Assembly (NCBI RefSeq): GCF_945859705.1
Contig: NC_079135.1
Coordinates: forward strand, 83,584,253-83,648,252
Source of the DNA: Episyrphus balteatus
Taxonomy: Eukaryota; Arthropoda; Insecta; Diptera; Syrphidae
Direction: 5' to 3'
Length of the DNA: 64,000 bases
The notes under the pieces were generated by a model. It had not been told where the DNA came from, did no database searches, and was given only the letters and a program-made list of their open reading frames with translations. Shown here one piece after another: positions 12,046-23,270 of this stretch. How positions within the stretch are numbered: the first letter of the stretch is position 1; the number at the start of each line of letters is the position of its first letter. The translations under genes and the position numbers were made by a program.

Positions 12046-12745
12046 GGTGGGTCGTTTTTGGGTTTCTTTCGGATTTCAAATCGTAATAGCGTGGAAAAGT
12101 TGTGAATTGTGAAGACTAAGAAGGGGTTGAAAAATAATCAAAATCGGTTAATATCTTCAATCCGCGCATCGACTCTAAAGTTTGAAAAAATATTTAAAAA
12201 ATGGTACCTACATATTTTTACAAAAAAAAATCTAAACACCCTAACAATTTTTTTTTAATAAAATAGCTTTGGACAACCTTTATATTAGCTAAATATTAAG
12301 TAGAAAAAAAAATTTGTTCAAATTGGGTAAGGACTTTCGGTCGCACATGCGTTTTAAAATTTGTCAAAATATGGCAAAATTCCTATTTTTACGAATTTTT
12401 TTTAATGGTTAAGACTATTTGCTTATTTATTATTTTTACCAAATTTGAAGTAAAAATGAAGTTGACGCAATCAGTGAATGCTATGAACTCGTTAAAGATT
12501 TGAAAATCTGTTGGTCAAGCGGGATTTGACTATGTCTCATTCTCCTCGTCGCACAGTGGTGCTTTATGGCGTCAAAAATCATTTACACGGCCATTTTTTG
12601 ATGAAAAGTCATGAAATTTGGGACACTGAGAGAAATACGAAAAATCTTCCAACTTTTATATTTTCAAAATGGTGGTTTCAAAATGGCGGACAGAATAAGC
12701 TTACTAGAATTTTCTTTTACAAAACTGAATATAAACTAGAAATTT
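12046..12745 (+). repeat. Dispersed repeat, forward copy (pair of 38385-38960)
   Basis: From AAGGTGGGTCG through about 12745 the sequence matches 38385-38960 in reverse orientation. Shared landmarks are AAATCGTAATAGCGTGGAAA, AAGACTAAGAAGGGGTTG, GCACAGTGGTGCTTTATGGC, TTTTTGATGAAAAGTCATGA and CAAAATGGCGGACAGAATAA. The match extends over about 600 bp with moderate divergence. It has no coding function that I can see; a 78-codon frame at 12511 is not matched in frame by the other copy. It is probably part of a non-autonomous DNA transposon. Confidence 0.7.
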
Positions 12746-12864
12746 AGCTAAATTGATGTCAAAAAGATGTACGCTCTTGGATTTGTTTAGAACTGTTCAT
12801 ATTCAATGAAAAACAAAATTTAAAAAATTTAAAACAAAGACCAAAACGTACCAAAGTAGTAAAA

Positions 12865-14216
12865 AAAAACACTTTTATACCCTTTTTATGCTATTTCTTA
12901 GACTTTTTGATTAAATTAGCACATTTTTTACATCTTTCCTATTGATTTTCATAAAAACATAGTTGCCATATATATAACGCCATGTATGTAAAAATAAATA
13001 TGAAAGATGTAAAAAATGTGCTAATTTAATAAAAAAAATCCAAGAAATAGCATAAAAAGGGTATAAAAGTGTTTTTTTACTACTTTGGTACGTTTTGGTC
13101 TTTGTTTTAAATTTTTTTAATTTTTTGAAAATCTGCCATAGAAAGGAAACTTATTCGATTTCAACGAAACTTTTTGTGAAGAAGCACTCAAATATAATCC
13201 AAAAATAAAATTTCGAAAAAATAATTTTTGGTTTTTTAAAAAAATTTTGAAATTTTTTTTTTTTTGTTTTTAGATGGTGATTAGTGATTTCTACAAAATG
13301 GCATACCATTTTATTTTAAAACTTTTTTTCCCAAAAATTATTCATAAAAAATTAGTTTTTCAAAAAACGGCTCTAACGATTTTGAAATTTTTTTTTTCTA
13401 AAATAATATATATATCGATCAAAACTGCATACTTGTTTTGGAGGGCAATTTGATTTCAGATTTTGTTTGGTTTTGTTAAAAAAGTCTTGAAAATTTAAGC
13501 AACTTGAACTCTAAGACCTAGTCGTGCATTTTATTTTTTAAAAAACACTTTTATACCCTTTTTATGCTATTTCTTAGACTTTTTGATTAAATTAGCACAT
13601 TTTTTACATCTTTCCTATTGATTTTCATAAAAACATAGTTGCCATATATATAACGCCATGTATGTAAAAATAAATATGAAAGATGTAAAAAATGTGCTAA
13701 TTTAATAAAAAAAATCCAAGAAATAGCATAAAAAGGGTATAAAAGTGTTTTTTTACTACTTTGGTACGTTTTGGTCTTTGTTTTAAATTTTTTTAATTTT
13801 TTGAAAATCTGCCATAGAAAGGAAACTTATTCGATTTCAACGAAACTTTTTGTGAAGAAGCACTCAAATATAATCCAAAAATAAAATTTCGAAAAAATAA
13901 TTTTTGGTTTTTTAAAAAAATTTTGAAATTTTTTTTTTTTTGTTTTTAGATGGTGATTAGTGATTTCTACAAAATGGCATACCATTTTATTTTAAAACTT
14001 TTTTTCCCAAAAATTATTCATAAAAAATTAGTTTTTCAAAAAACGGCTCTAACGATTTTGAAATTTTTTTTTTCTAAAATAATATATATATCGATCAAAA
14101 CTGCATACTTGTTTTGGAGGGCAATTTGATTTCAGATTTTGTTTGGTTTTGTTAAAAAAGTCTTGAAAATTTAAGCAACTTGAACTCTAAGACCTAGTCG
14201 TGCATTTTATTTTTTA
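12865..14216. repeat. Tandem duplication of a 676-bp unit
   Basis: The block 12865-13540 is repeated immediately at 13541-14216, with a constant offset of 676 bp wherever I compared them (for example TGCATTTTATTTTTT at 13525 and 14201). By eye the copies are essentially identical, so the duplication is recent or an assembly artefact. Each unit contains an inner inverted repeat: AACACTTTTATACCCTTTTT on one side and its complement about 170 bp later, with the AGATGTAAAAAATGTGCTAA hairpin between. In the first unit this pairing extends outward through ACCAAAACGTACCAAAGTAG at 12841. No protein is encoded. Confidence 0.9.
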
Positions 14217-14540
14217 TTCATTTGGAAGCAGATATTTTCGAATAAAAAGTCTAGAAATATGTTTTGATTTACAGATATGAGTTCACAATGATAAGGTCTA
14301 TGCATTCGGCTAAAAAAATTACAAATTTATTTTTTTAAGATTTTTGAAAAAATTACAAGGGGTACCCCTTGTCCAACAAAAATGGCATTTTCAAAAATGT
14401 GCTCCAAATTCATCGAGTGAAACAACAAAAGAAAGGTCTTTTTAAGCTCTATTCATAACTGAAAACCAAAAGTTTCTTGGAGGTCTGGTTGCTGAATTAT
14501 TCGCAACCAAATATTTTTGATCATTCATTCGGAAGCAGAT
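14217..14540. repeat. ~310-bp repeat, copy c
   Basis: Starts with ATTTGGAAGCAGATATTTTC and ends with GCTGAATTATTCGCAACCAA, then begins another unit (TTCGGAAGCAGATA). Colinear with copy b at 11705-12010. The 12046-14216 block therefore appears to have been inserted into a tandem array of this unit. Confidence 0.7.
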
Positions 14541-16350
14541 AGAAATCAAAAAAACCTCAAATCAAATCACCTCCAATCTATTTAAGTCTACTACTTCTTA
14601 GACTACAAAATAAAAAAAACACTTTAATTTAATATATGTATGTATATTGTATAAACTAACAAAACATCAAGTAATAATTTCAATCCTTTTAACCTTCGCA
14701 CCTTTCATAAAATTCGACCCACAGAAATCCCACTTTTAAAAAAATTTCCCAATTCAAACAATCTTTAAACGCAAATAACTCAAGAGCTATATACGCGTCT
14801 TTTGACGATAAAAGTCGGCAAGCTTTTCAGAGTATCTATTATCTTGAAATAAGTAACTCTTTAGTTGTGGGGTACCCCACTTAACATACCTTATTTGCCA
14901 CATCAAGATTTCCGTTCTCTATGGAAATACTCTCAAATGATATAGGTAGCAGTAGCAGAGCTGTAAGAGATATCGATAAAAAAAAACACAACAAGTTCCG
15001 CACTCTTTGGTACATAAGGACAAGAATATAAGATAAAGCAACTCAATTGGAGGAACTCTTCCATGAATACTATCTCAAACCAAGATTTGTACGTCTTGCC
15101 GTTGTTGTTAACAACAACTATTGCAGCAGTTGTCTATTGTTATATTTTTTTTAAACAAAAGAACAATTCTATTCTCAAGTCCTTGAATTCATATATGAAG
15201 AACAAAAGAACAAACAAAAAAAAGGATGAATAATATAAAAATAGAAAGAAAAGAAGACTGTTGAAGGTGCATTCATACATATATGCGGAATATAAGGAAG
15301 ACAAAAAAAAAGACCTGAGTTTGGCACAAAAGATATATAATGAAGCTTTCGAAAGTTTCCTGCACCTACACACACTATATCTCCTATACACCTTACCACA
15401 CAAACAAAACATATGGTATATGACAGTTGAACGTCACACTGATATAAAGAAAACCAATTCCTGTCTCATACATTTCCATTGTCATACAATCGCATATAAG
15501 CCACTTAGTGCATAACATCCTTTGAAAAGGATGAAATTGCAAACAAGTAAAGTTGATGCTGATCCTTAGGGCCAAACCAAAGTAGCTATAGCTACATTTG
15601 CCTGGTGTTAGCTAAAGTCTATATAAATCTACATACACATATATGTACTAATACAGAGTTTGGATTATATTTTGCCATACTGTGATGTGTGATATGCACA
15701 CAAATTTAACTACATATGTTTCCTTGCACCCTATGCCATTATATGATAGGGTGGTATACTGATACATATATATCTCTGGTTCATGTATAAAGTTGCGAAT
15801 AATGGCGCACCAGAAGAAGGATGCGATGCGAAGAAGAACGAACGAACGAAAATTGGAGGATACAATATGGCGGAGGCATTCATTATTCTGGTCAAGGTGT
15901 TTCGGTTTTGAAACATCTTGCGGATATGCAGGTGGTGAAGCATGCTAATGTGAATTCCAATTAGAGTTAAGTAATTCCTGTTGCGGACTCATGATTTGCA
16001 TTTGTATTTGCATAACAATTTCTGCTCTTCAATTTGATTTATTTGCATCGAAATGGATATAATCTACCTACATTATATATCTATCATGCAGCAGATTTTA
16101 TCTTGTTGTCGATTCAAATGTCAAAAGTTCGGAAGAAGAGGCCACCAAATAAATTAAATTAAATGAAGTGAGAGCTTCTCTGTGAGAATTGACACATATC
16201 AAAACTTAAATGTTTTATTTTACGGAAGGAGGGGTGTTAGTAAGACAACACTTAAGAAAGTCAAATGAATTTTATGCTACAGACTGTAGAAAATTTTGTA
16301 TCAGTTTTATAAATTTAAACTTAAACGGTCACTATGGCGTATGTGTAACT
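14541..16350. other. Apparently single-copy DNA without a supported gene
   Basis: No homology or element end was recognised. The region is less repetitive than its surroundings and includes overlapping short frames at 15140-15575 on both strands, none of which resembles a known protein. The GAACGAACGAACG run at 15837-15850 is a small microsatellite. Confidence 0.5.
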
Positions 16351-18231
16351 TTTTTGACGTGATAACGTCTTATAAATCGATGAACCATGGCAGCAACCAC
16401 AAAAAAGTGACGCCATTTTCTCCCGTTCCACTCTCGCACTTTAGCAGTGCGGAAAAAATTTCAATTAAAAATAAACTATTAGAGATAAAAAAATCTTCTT
16501 TAGCTAATTTGAAAGATAATAATCTAAAGTTAAATACATTTGAAGGATATTTAAAAATTCCATCATTTAATGGGGTAAATAGGGATAAAACAAAATTTCA
16601 AAAAATTGGCGTTTTTCTAAACGCGACAATGTAAAGAGTTGAATTTTTTTTGAATCAATAAATAAATTTATTGAAAGACTGACAATGGTATTGAAAAAAT
16701 TCTAAAAAATTTCAAAACCAAACTATTAATGGTTTTCTAAAACTAAAACATGAGATAGACCTTTGACAAAGTAGTGATTATAGCAAGGGGAATTTTTTTT
16801 TTGACAATTTGAAAAACATCATTCGAAAGATAATTAAAAAAAAAATTAGGGATCTGATAGGGATTTTTTTTTTTAGGTCTCTGCGTTTCGAAATATGAAT
16901 TTTTGAAAAACACCTACTTATTTTGGGGTATTTTTGGATGAGTTTTTATTTTTTTTAATTTTTTATAGCATTCAAAAAATCTCAAGCTTATAGAACATGT
17001 AGTCTATGACTGTGCGCATACATGTGCAAAAAATTGGCATTTCAAAATATTTGTTGATCGAATAACGGGAAAAACAAGTTTTTTTGTCCCAAGTTTTTAA
17101 ACCTTTTTTAACCGGTTTTTATTTTTATCTTTTTTTCTTCAACAGATAAATAAATGAAATTTATATTGTAGATAGATAACAGACAGGACTATATCTGTGA
17201 AAAATTTCCCAATTTTTAGATAACGGTAAAATAAAGTTTTATTATTCAACAGGTTCTATCTTTTGATCTAAAGAAAATAAAAATTTGATTTAACTTTTTT
17301 GAGCATCCTGATGATGTTACCTTTCATTTGGTATATCACACATAACTGCACATTCACTACAAGCTACACAATGTTAAATTAAAAAACTTGCGAAATACCT
17401 CAAAACACCTGTGGAAATCTGTTGATCATGAACAGCCACCCGTGTGGGAAGTACCGTAATCTCAGTTTGGAATTTTGACATGGTTGGCTTTAAAAAATTC
17501 TAACTTTTTTTCTAGGCATCGCAGAAATAAGATTGAAACGTCATATGAAAGGTGAAAATATAAGCTTTTACATGATATACAATTTTTTATAAAAAAATTC
17601 AATAGCATGAGAACATAAAATTATATGTTTTTTTTTTTTGCTTTTTTTGATGAAAATTGATCGAGTTCAAAAAATTCTAGCTCTTTTTGTAGATGCCTAA
17701 TAGACATGATCGATATACACATTTTGAGCTGAAGCAATAAGTTTTCAGGTGGTATAAAATTTATTATAGGTTGTTATATCAATATAATGAATTTTTGGGT
17801 GATGGAAATGATTTTTTCACTTTTTTTATAAGAAATGATTGTTTTTAATAAATTATTTTAATACTTTTTGAGAATTGTAAAAATTTAAAAATGGTTTTAT
17901 TATTTAGAAGAAATATTTGGCTTTTTAATGATTTAATTTTTTTGTAAGCTTTTAAAATGAAAAAATTATTATAATAAGAAAAGAAAAAAGGTATTTTTTG
18001 TAGCTTTTTCTTGTAAATTATGATTGTTTGAAATAGATAAACGCTTCAATTGACAGATGTTAAAGCTTAGTTTTTATTAAAAATTCGTAAAACTCTAAGT
18101 GAAATGTATTGCCGTGCTAGGCAAAAAGGGCGTTTATCCATTTTTAAAGTTTTGAGATAAATACATTTTTACTAAAAGGGACATAGTTGTGAATTATAAA
18201 TGTGCTCAATTTCAAAAATGATTTTAGCTAC

Positions 18232-18590
18232 TTAACGGAGAAAAAAGACCACCTGAAAACAAGTGGATTCCACATTAAATTAATCGGATTTATTCATGGT
18301 CTTTTTTTTAAGATGACTTCCGTCTTAAATTAAGCGGACAAATCATCTTAATTTCTGAATGCGCAAATTTAAAAGACATCCACTTAATTTAAGCGAGAGA
18401 TAACTAATTTTTATGTGGAAACAGCTTAATAAAAAACTGCAACATACGCTAAAGTCTGACTATAATTTTTAAATTTCTATTTTCTTCTTTCATTTTTTTA
18501 TTTTCATATTGTTTTAAGAGGGTGGGATTTAAGGTGGGCATCATCTTGTTTTAAGGTGCTCTTTTTAGAAGATATTTTTGTTATTAAAAA
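18232..18590 (-). mobile_element. Fragment of the TTAATTTAAGCGG element family
   Basis: Contains repeated AATTAAGCGGA and CCACTTAATTTAAGC blocks, then AGGGTGGGATTTAAGGTGGGC. That last part is the reverse complement of GCCCACCTTAAATCCCACC at 53655 in the complete-looking element 53064-54048. It is therefore an inverted, partial member nested in the foldback element. No coding content. Confidence 0.55.
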
Positions 18591-19189
18591 AAGATTAAGA
18601 CCTTATAGACCAGTGGTGATGCCTTCAAAAACATTAAAAAGTACAAAAAAATCATAGTAGGATGAAACCCATTGGAAAAGGAGGTGAATATGATGAAAAT
18701 TAAAGGAAAAATAAATTACGGGCGAGCCGAGTTCGGGAAGTGGGTGGGTTGAGTTTTTAATGGTAAATCCTATAGATAAATGTTGTATGGCAAAGTTGTA
18801 GGTAATAAAAAGATCTACAACTTTTGTATCAACAATTTTTTCACATAACCTCAAAATTTATGTGAAAAATTCAAAAAACCGAGTTTTTGGTTTTTTATTT
18901 TTATCTTTTTCAAAAACAAAATTTTTTCTACGAAATTTGGTGAAAACTTACCTTATTATGTCCCAAATACACTGTAATTTATTTGATTTAAAATATGAAT
19001 TTGTTTACCTTATTTTGACTTAATACTAAAAAAACACCCTAATTTTCAATCAAAGATTCACGTGTCAAAAAATCAGCATTTTTCAAAAAGTCGGTGGGTA
19101 TTTCGTTTGTTAAAATGTCTATTTTCTGATGGTGTAAAAATTAGTATACTATAGAACATATAATAGAAAAGCTGGAATTCGAAAAATTT

Positions 19190-19345
19190 TTTTTTCATTG
19201 TTTACAATTTTGGCCTATTTATTCAAATTTACACTTTTATTACTCAAAAAACGTAGAATTTCATGTAATATTGATTAATGTTACGGTTTTTGAGTAATTT
19301 AATTGTAAATTTGAATAAATAGTCCAAAATTTTAAATAATGATAA
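19190..19345. repeat. Local hairpin (inverted repeat)
   Basis: GGCCTATTTATTCAAATTTA near 19212 and its near complement TAAATTTGAATAAATAGTCC near 19304 surround TTACTCAAAAAACG-type sequence, also inverted (CGTTTTTTGAGTAA-like near 19283). The structure sits in the middle of the foldback element and could be the centre of an older palindrome. Confidence 0.55.
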
Positions 19346-20185
19346 CAAAATTTTCGAATTCAAGCTTTTTGCTTTTACAGAGAACATTTACTATGTAATA
19401 CTAATGTAAATTTTTGTTTACACTATTAGAAAGTAGAGATTTTAACGAACAAAATACAAAAGAGCTTTTTTTTTAATTTTTTTTCCAATAGATGTCAGGT
19501 AAATATACATGTGATTTTTATATTTTGAGCTTTGTTTACTTTTTTGTACTTTTTTGACTTTGTGTTTAGATGTAGTTCAGGCTTTATATTCTATAAATTT
19601 GATATTTTTTGAAGGCTCCAAAAAATTGTTAAAAATAAAAAACACCCGAAACTACCCCTAAAAAAGTAGGCGTTTTTTCAAAAATTCATATTTCAAAGCG
19701 GAGAGACTTAAAAAAAATCCGTATTAGACCCCTAATTTTTTTCATTATCTTTTGAATGGCATTTTTCAAATTGTCAAAAAAAATTTGCCTTACCTATTAT
19801 CACTACTTTGTCAAAGGTTTTCCACATGTTATAGTTTAAAAAACAAAAACATTCATAATTTGATTTTGAAGTGTTTTAGAATTTTTTCAATCCTTTGTCA
19901 GCCTTACAATAAATTTATCTATCGATTGAAAAAAAATTCAACCAACTTCCCGTGTAGAAAATAACCACTTTTTTTCAATTTTGTTTTTAAAATCCTTCAT
20001 CAGTATTCACCTTTAGGTTATCTTTCAGATAAGCTATAGAAGATTTTTCTATTTTCAATAGTTTATTTTTAATTGAAATTACTGCAGCACTATTCAAAAT
20101 TTCGGGTGAAACGGGAGAAAATGGCGTCACTTTTTAGTCTATGCTGCCATGGTTCATTGATTGATAAGACTTTATCACGTCAAAA

Positions 20186-20892
20186 AAAAATTGTTTTTAA
20201 AACTACAAAAAAATCTTTTTAAAAGGTTTCAATCTACAACTCTTTTGATTTCTTGTCTAGGTATCAAAGAATTTTTATTTTTTCGTTAGAGCCGTTTCTT
20301 TTTTTTTTTTTTCAAATAGTGTTTTGTTAATAACAATTTTCAAGCAATTTAAAAAAAAAATGAATTGCCATTCTTCAGAAATTATAATCTTATACAAAAA
20401 GAAAATTATCTACACCTCTCCAATAAAATTAGATTTTCAAAAAACAAAAATTTAATATTTATAATATTAAATAAACCCAAAAATTCTTTTTTTGAAAATA
20501 TTTTTGTACTTCAGCAATTCAAACACTTTAGTGTAAAAATATTCGTTAACAACAGTAAATTCGTTTTTTTTTTCATTAAAATCATAAGAGCCGTTTAAAA
20601 AAAATAAGCTTTTTATTTTGGTCATATGGCAGATAAATTCAGCCCAAAATACAGATACCAAAACTCTACCCGACTTTTATTTCAATCCACTATAAGCCTT
20701 AATTTTTAATTGTAAAAACGCAAACCAGCCTTCAGTAACTATTAAATATTTTTCACTTGTTCCCGGAAGATACTAGATATTCCGGAAAAGCTATGAATTT
20801 TCAAATCACTCCAAAATCACCATCCATCCAACCAAATAACGCAAGCCCTTAGAGCCTAGTCTAAACCTTTAACTTTGGAGCTAAACACATTA
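20186..20892. other. AT-rich DNA; AGAGCCGTTT motif pair
   Basis: No gene. The motif TTAGAGCCGTTTC occurs near 20285 and again as AAGAGCCGTTTAAAA near 20586. The same motif recurs in other repeats of this window (see findings). Confidence 0.45.
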
Positions 20893-21969
20893 CAGGGTGT
20901 CCCAAAAGTAATGGATCAAACGAAATATGCTGATAGGCCTACTTAAGGGCTCTCAGAATTTGGTAACTTGTTCATCCCAAATCCTTACGGTTTTCGATTT
21001 AATGCAATTCTTGTGAAATTTCGAAAAATCCCTACTTTGCAACAGTATTTTGCTTCCTGCGGCCATCTTTGATTTTTGTTTTTTTAAATTCTTTTACAAA
21101 AACATTGCCAAATAATTAGGAACAATTATTTAATCAAAATATTTTTTATTCCTTACACCATTTCGCTGCAAATTAACTAACAGATTCAAGTTTGATAAAA
21201 AATCAATTTCTAACTTTAATTTGAGAGCAACACCGCAAAAAAAATTTGTACGGTGTGCGGATGGTTTATTATTTTAAAAAGTTGCCCTGTTATTGTTGTT
21301 TTCAAAAAAGTATAAAAGTTTCCAAAGTTGCAGTTAGATCGCTAAATATTACAATTTGAAATCAACGAAACAGGGTTTTTCAGAACAAAAAACAACCAAA
21401 AATAAACACATTTTCTCGAACTGTTATTTGTTTATTTTTCTTTGAACAAAAGCGTCTATTTTTGTTTGTATTTTTTCTCTGAAAAACCCTGTTTTGTTGA
21501 ATTCAAATTGTAATATTTAGCGATCTAACTGCAACTTTGGAAACTTTTATACTTTTTTGAAAACTACAATAACAGGGCAACTTTTTAAAATAATAAACCA
21601 TCCGCACACCGTACAAATTTTTTTTGCGGTGTTGCTCTCAAATAAAAGTTAGAAATTGATTTTTTATAAAACTTTAAACTGTTAGTTAATTTGCAGCGAA
21701 ATGGCGTATAGAATAAAAAATATTTTGATAAATTAATAGTTCCTAATTATTTGGCAATGTTTTTGTAAAAGAATTTGAAAAAACAAAAATCAATGATGGC
21801 CGCAGGAAGCAAAATACTGTTGCAAAGTAGGGATTTTTCGAAATTTCACAAGAATTGCATTAAATCGAAAACCGTAAGGATTTGGGATGAACAAGTTACC
21901 AAATTCTGAGAGCCCTTAAGTAGGCCTATCAGCATATTTCGTTTGATCCATTACTTTTGGGACACCCTG
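20893..21969. mobile_element. Palindromic mariner-type MITE (1,077 bp)
   Basis: The ends are CAGGGTGTCCCAAAAG (20893) and CTTTTGGGACACCCTG (ending 21969). TA stands directly outside both (20891-20892 and 21970-21971). That is the end sequence style and target duplication of the Tc1/mariner superfamily. Nearly the whole element is one palindrome: arms of roughly 490 bp with only a few mismatches, around a centre near 21400-21470. There is no transposase frame, so it would need an enzyme in trans. The close match between arms suggests a young element. Confidence 0.88.
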
Positions 21970-21971
21970 TA

Positions 21972-23137
21972 TATGAACGTGATTTTTAATGAAGGGTGCT
22001 TATGAACGAATATCCTATTACTTAATGTTTGCATTCGTTTCCATTTAAGTCTCCTTTTACTTTATAGATAGAAAAGGTATGGTTCGGAGAGAGAACAAAA
22101 AAACATATTGGAGCGTTGAAAAGCGGAAACAGGAAGTGGTGTAAAGATTTATCGCTGATTTTATGGCTGCTCTTTGTTTTTGAGTACATAGGAATAGGAA
22201 GTAGAAAATACCCTCACCCACCATGCGAACGCCAACTCTTAATAAGTTTTTACCGGTTTTCAGGCATTGAAGTGGAAAAAAACACGCACCAAGTAACCAA
22301 GAGAATCAAGTGAAATGTTGACTTAGATATAGATACGAAACTTGTATAAAGTAAAAAGATACTCAAGTTCTAATAAAGGAGAAGACCTAAAGGGGGACGA
22401 GGTTTGTTATTTAAATTCCTTTTGCCATAAGTGTTTCCATGAGCTTTTCATTTGGCGAATGAAGAAGGTGTTTTGTAGGTGGAGATCGGCTGTTAGGTAA
22501 CTAGATGGTATACCATTCCACATATAGAATTGAAGGATGAGAAGAGAATTCAAGTTGAAATTGGACAAGAGAATCGTTGCAAAAACATTTTAAGGGCTGG
22601 TAATAAATTTTGTTAAAACGAGCATACCTTTTAGTATAATTGCATTCAAGAGTCCATTTAATTCAATTTTATTGCAAAGGATTCTTCGCACTTGGGAGAT
22701 ATTATTTACTTGGGTTGAATTCCTTAAGTTTGCTTATTTCATTTTAATTTTTTTTTTTCTGTATTTTTTGTATTCTTTTGTTGGTGATGGAAATGGCCAA
22801 CACGTTTTTTTCAAGATGAAACGGAAACAAACCATGGAAATGAGAAAAAATGTTAAGTAATGTGCTGGTATGGAGCTTATCTCCGGTCGGTTGCTACAAG
22901 ATGATGAGTTATGGAAATGAAAATTACGTGAATGCGTGAAAATGTCTTAAGAAAGGAATTTTCATTTAATTTTTTTTATTCTGAGGTACCGGTACATACT
23001 AACCAACAAACGTTGTCCATTTTTTTTTTTAATGGAATATAAAATTATTCAATTTTAAAAAGGATGTTTAAAAAGTTGAATACAATCACGTGCAACGAGA
23101 AATAAAAAATATTAAATTCATATGGATATAATGTAAG
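21972..23137. other. Apparently single-copy DNA without a supported gene
   Basis: No protein similarity recognised. Two open frames of 62-65 codons (22116 and 22672) have no recognisable domain. The GAAAGGAATTTTCATTT region before the LINE 3' end appears unremarkable. Confidence 0.5.
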
Positions 23138-23270
23138 AGAAATTATTTATTTATTTTATTTAGAAATTATTTATTTATTCAACACGTTAAATACTAACGC
23201 AGCAATCTCTTATACTATAACATTATGTACATTAAATATACTTATAAATACTTAAATCTATTTTATAAAT

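Larger units (their letters stand above)
16351..20185. mobile_element. ACGTGATAACG-ended foldback element, copy 2
   Basis: The left end TTTTTGACGTGATAACGTC at 16351 pairs with GACTTTATCACGTCAAAAA at about 20168-20185. The inverted arms continue inwards for roughly 600 bp (16351-17010 against 19570-20185). They share the CCATGGCAGC, GCCATTTTCTCCCG, TGACAATTTGAAAAA and CAAAGTAGTGATTATAGCAA parts. The internal part matches copy 1 at 5976. No transposase frame remains; the 112-codon frame at 16296 lies inside the arm and is a by-product. Copy 2 has long arms while copy 1 has only a short inverted end, so the family exists in different structural forms. Confidence 0.75.

Noticed and set aside
16296..16634. 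112-codon frame at the left end of the foldback element
   Set aside because: It starts outside the element and runs across its end into the arm; the homologous region at 5976 is not open in the same frame.
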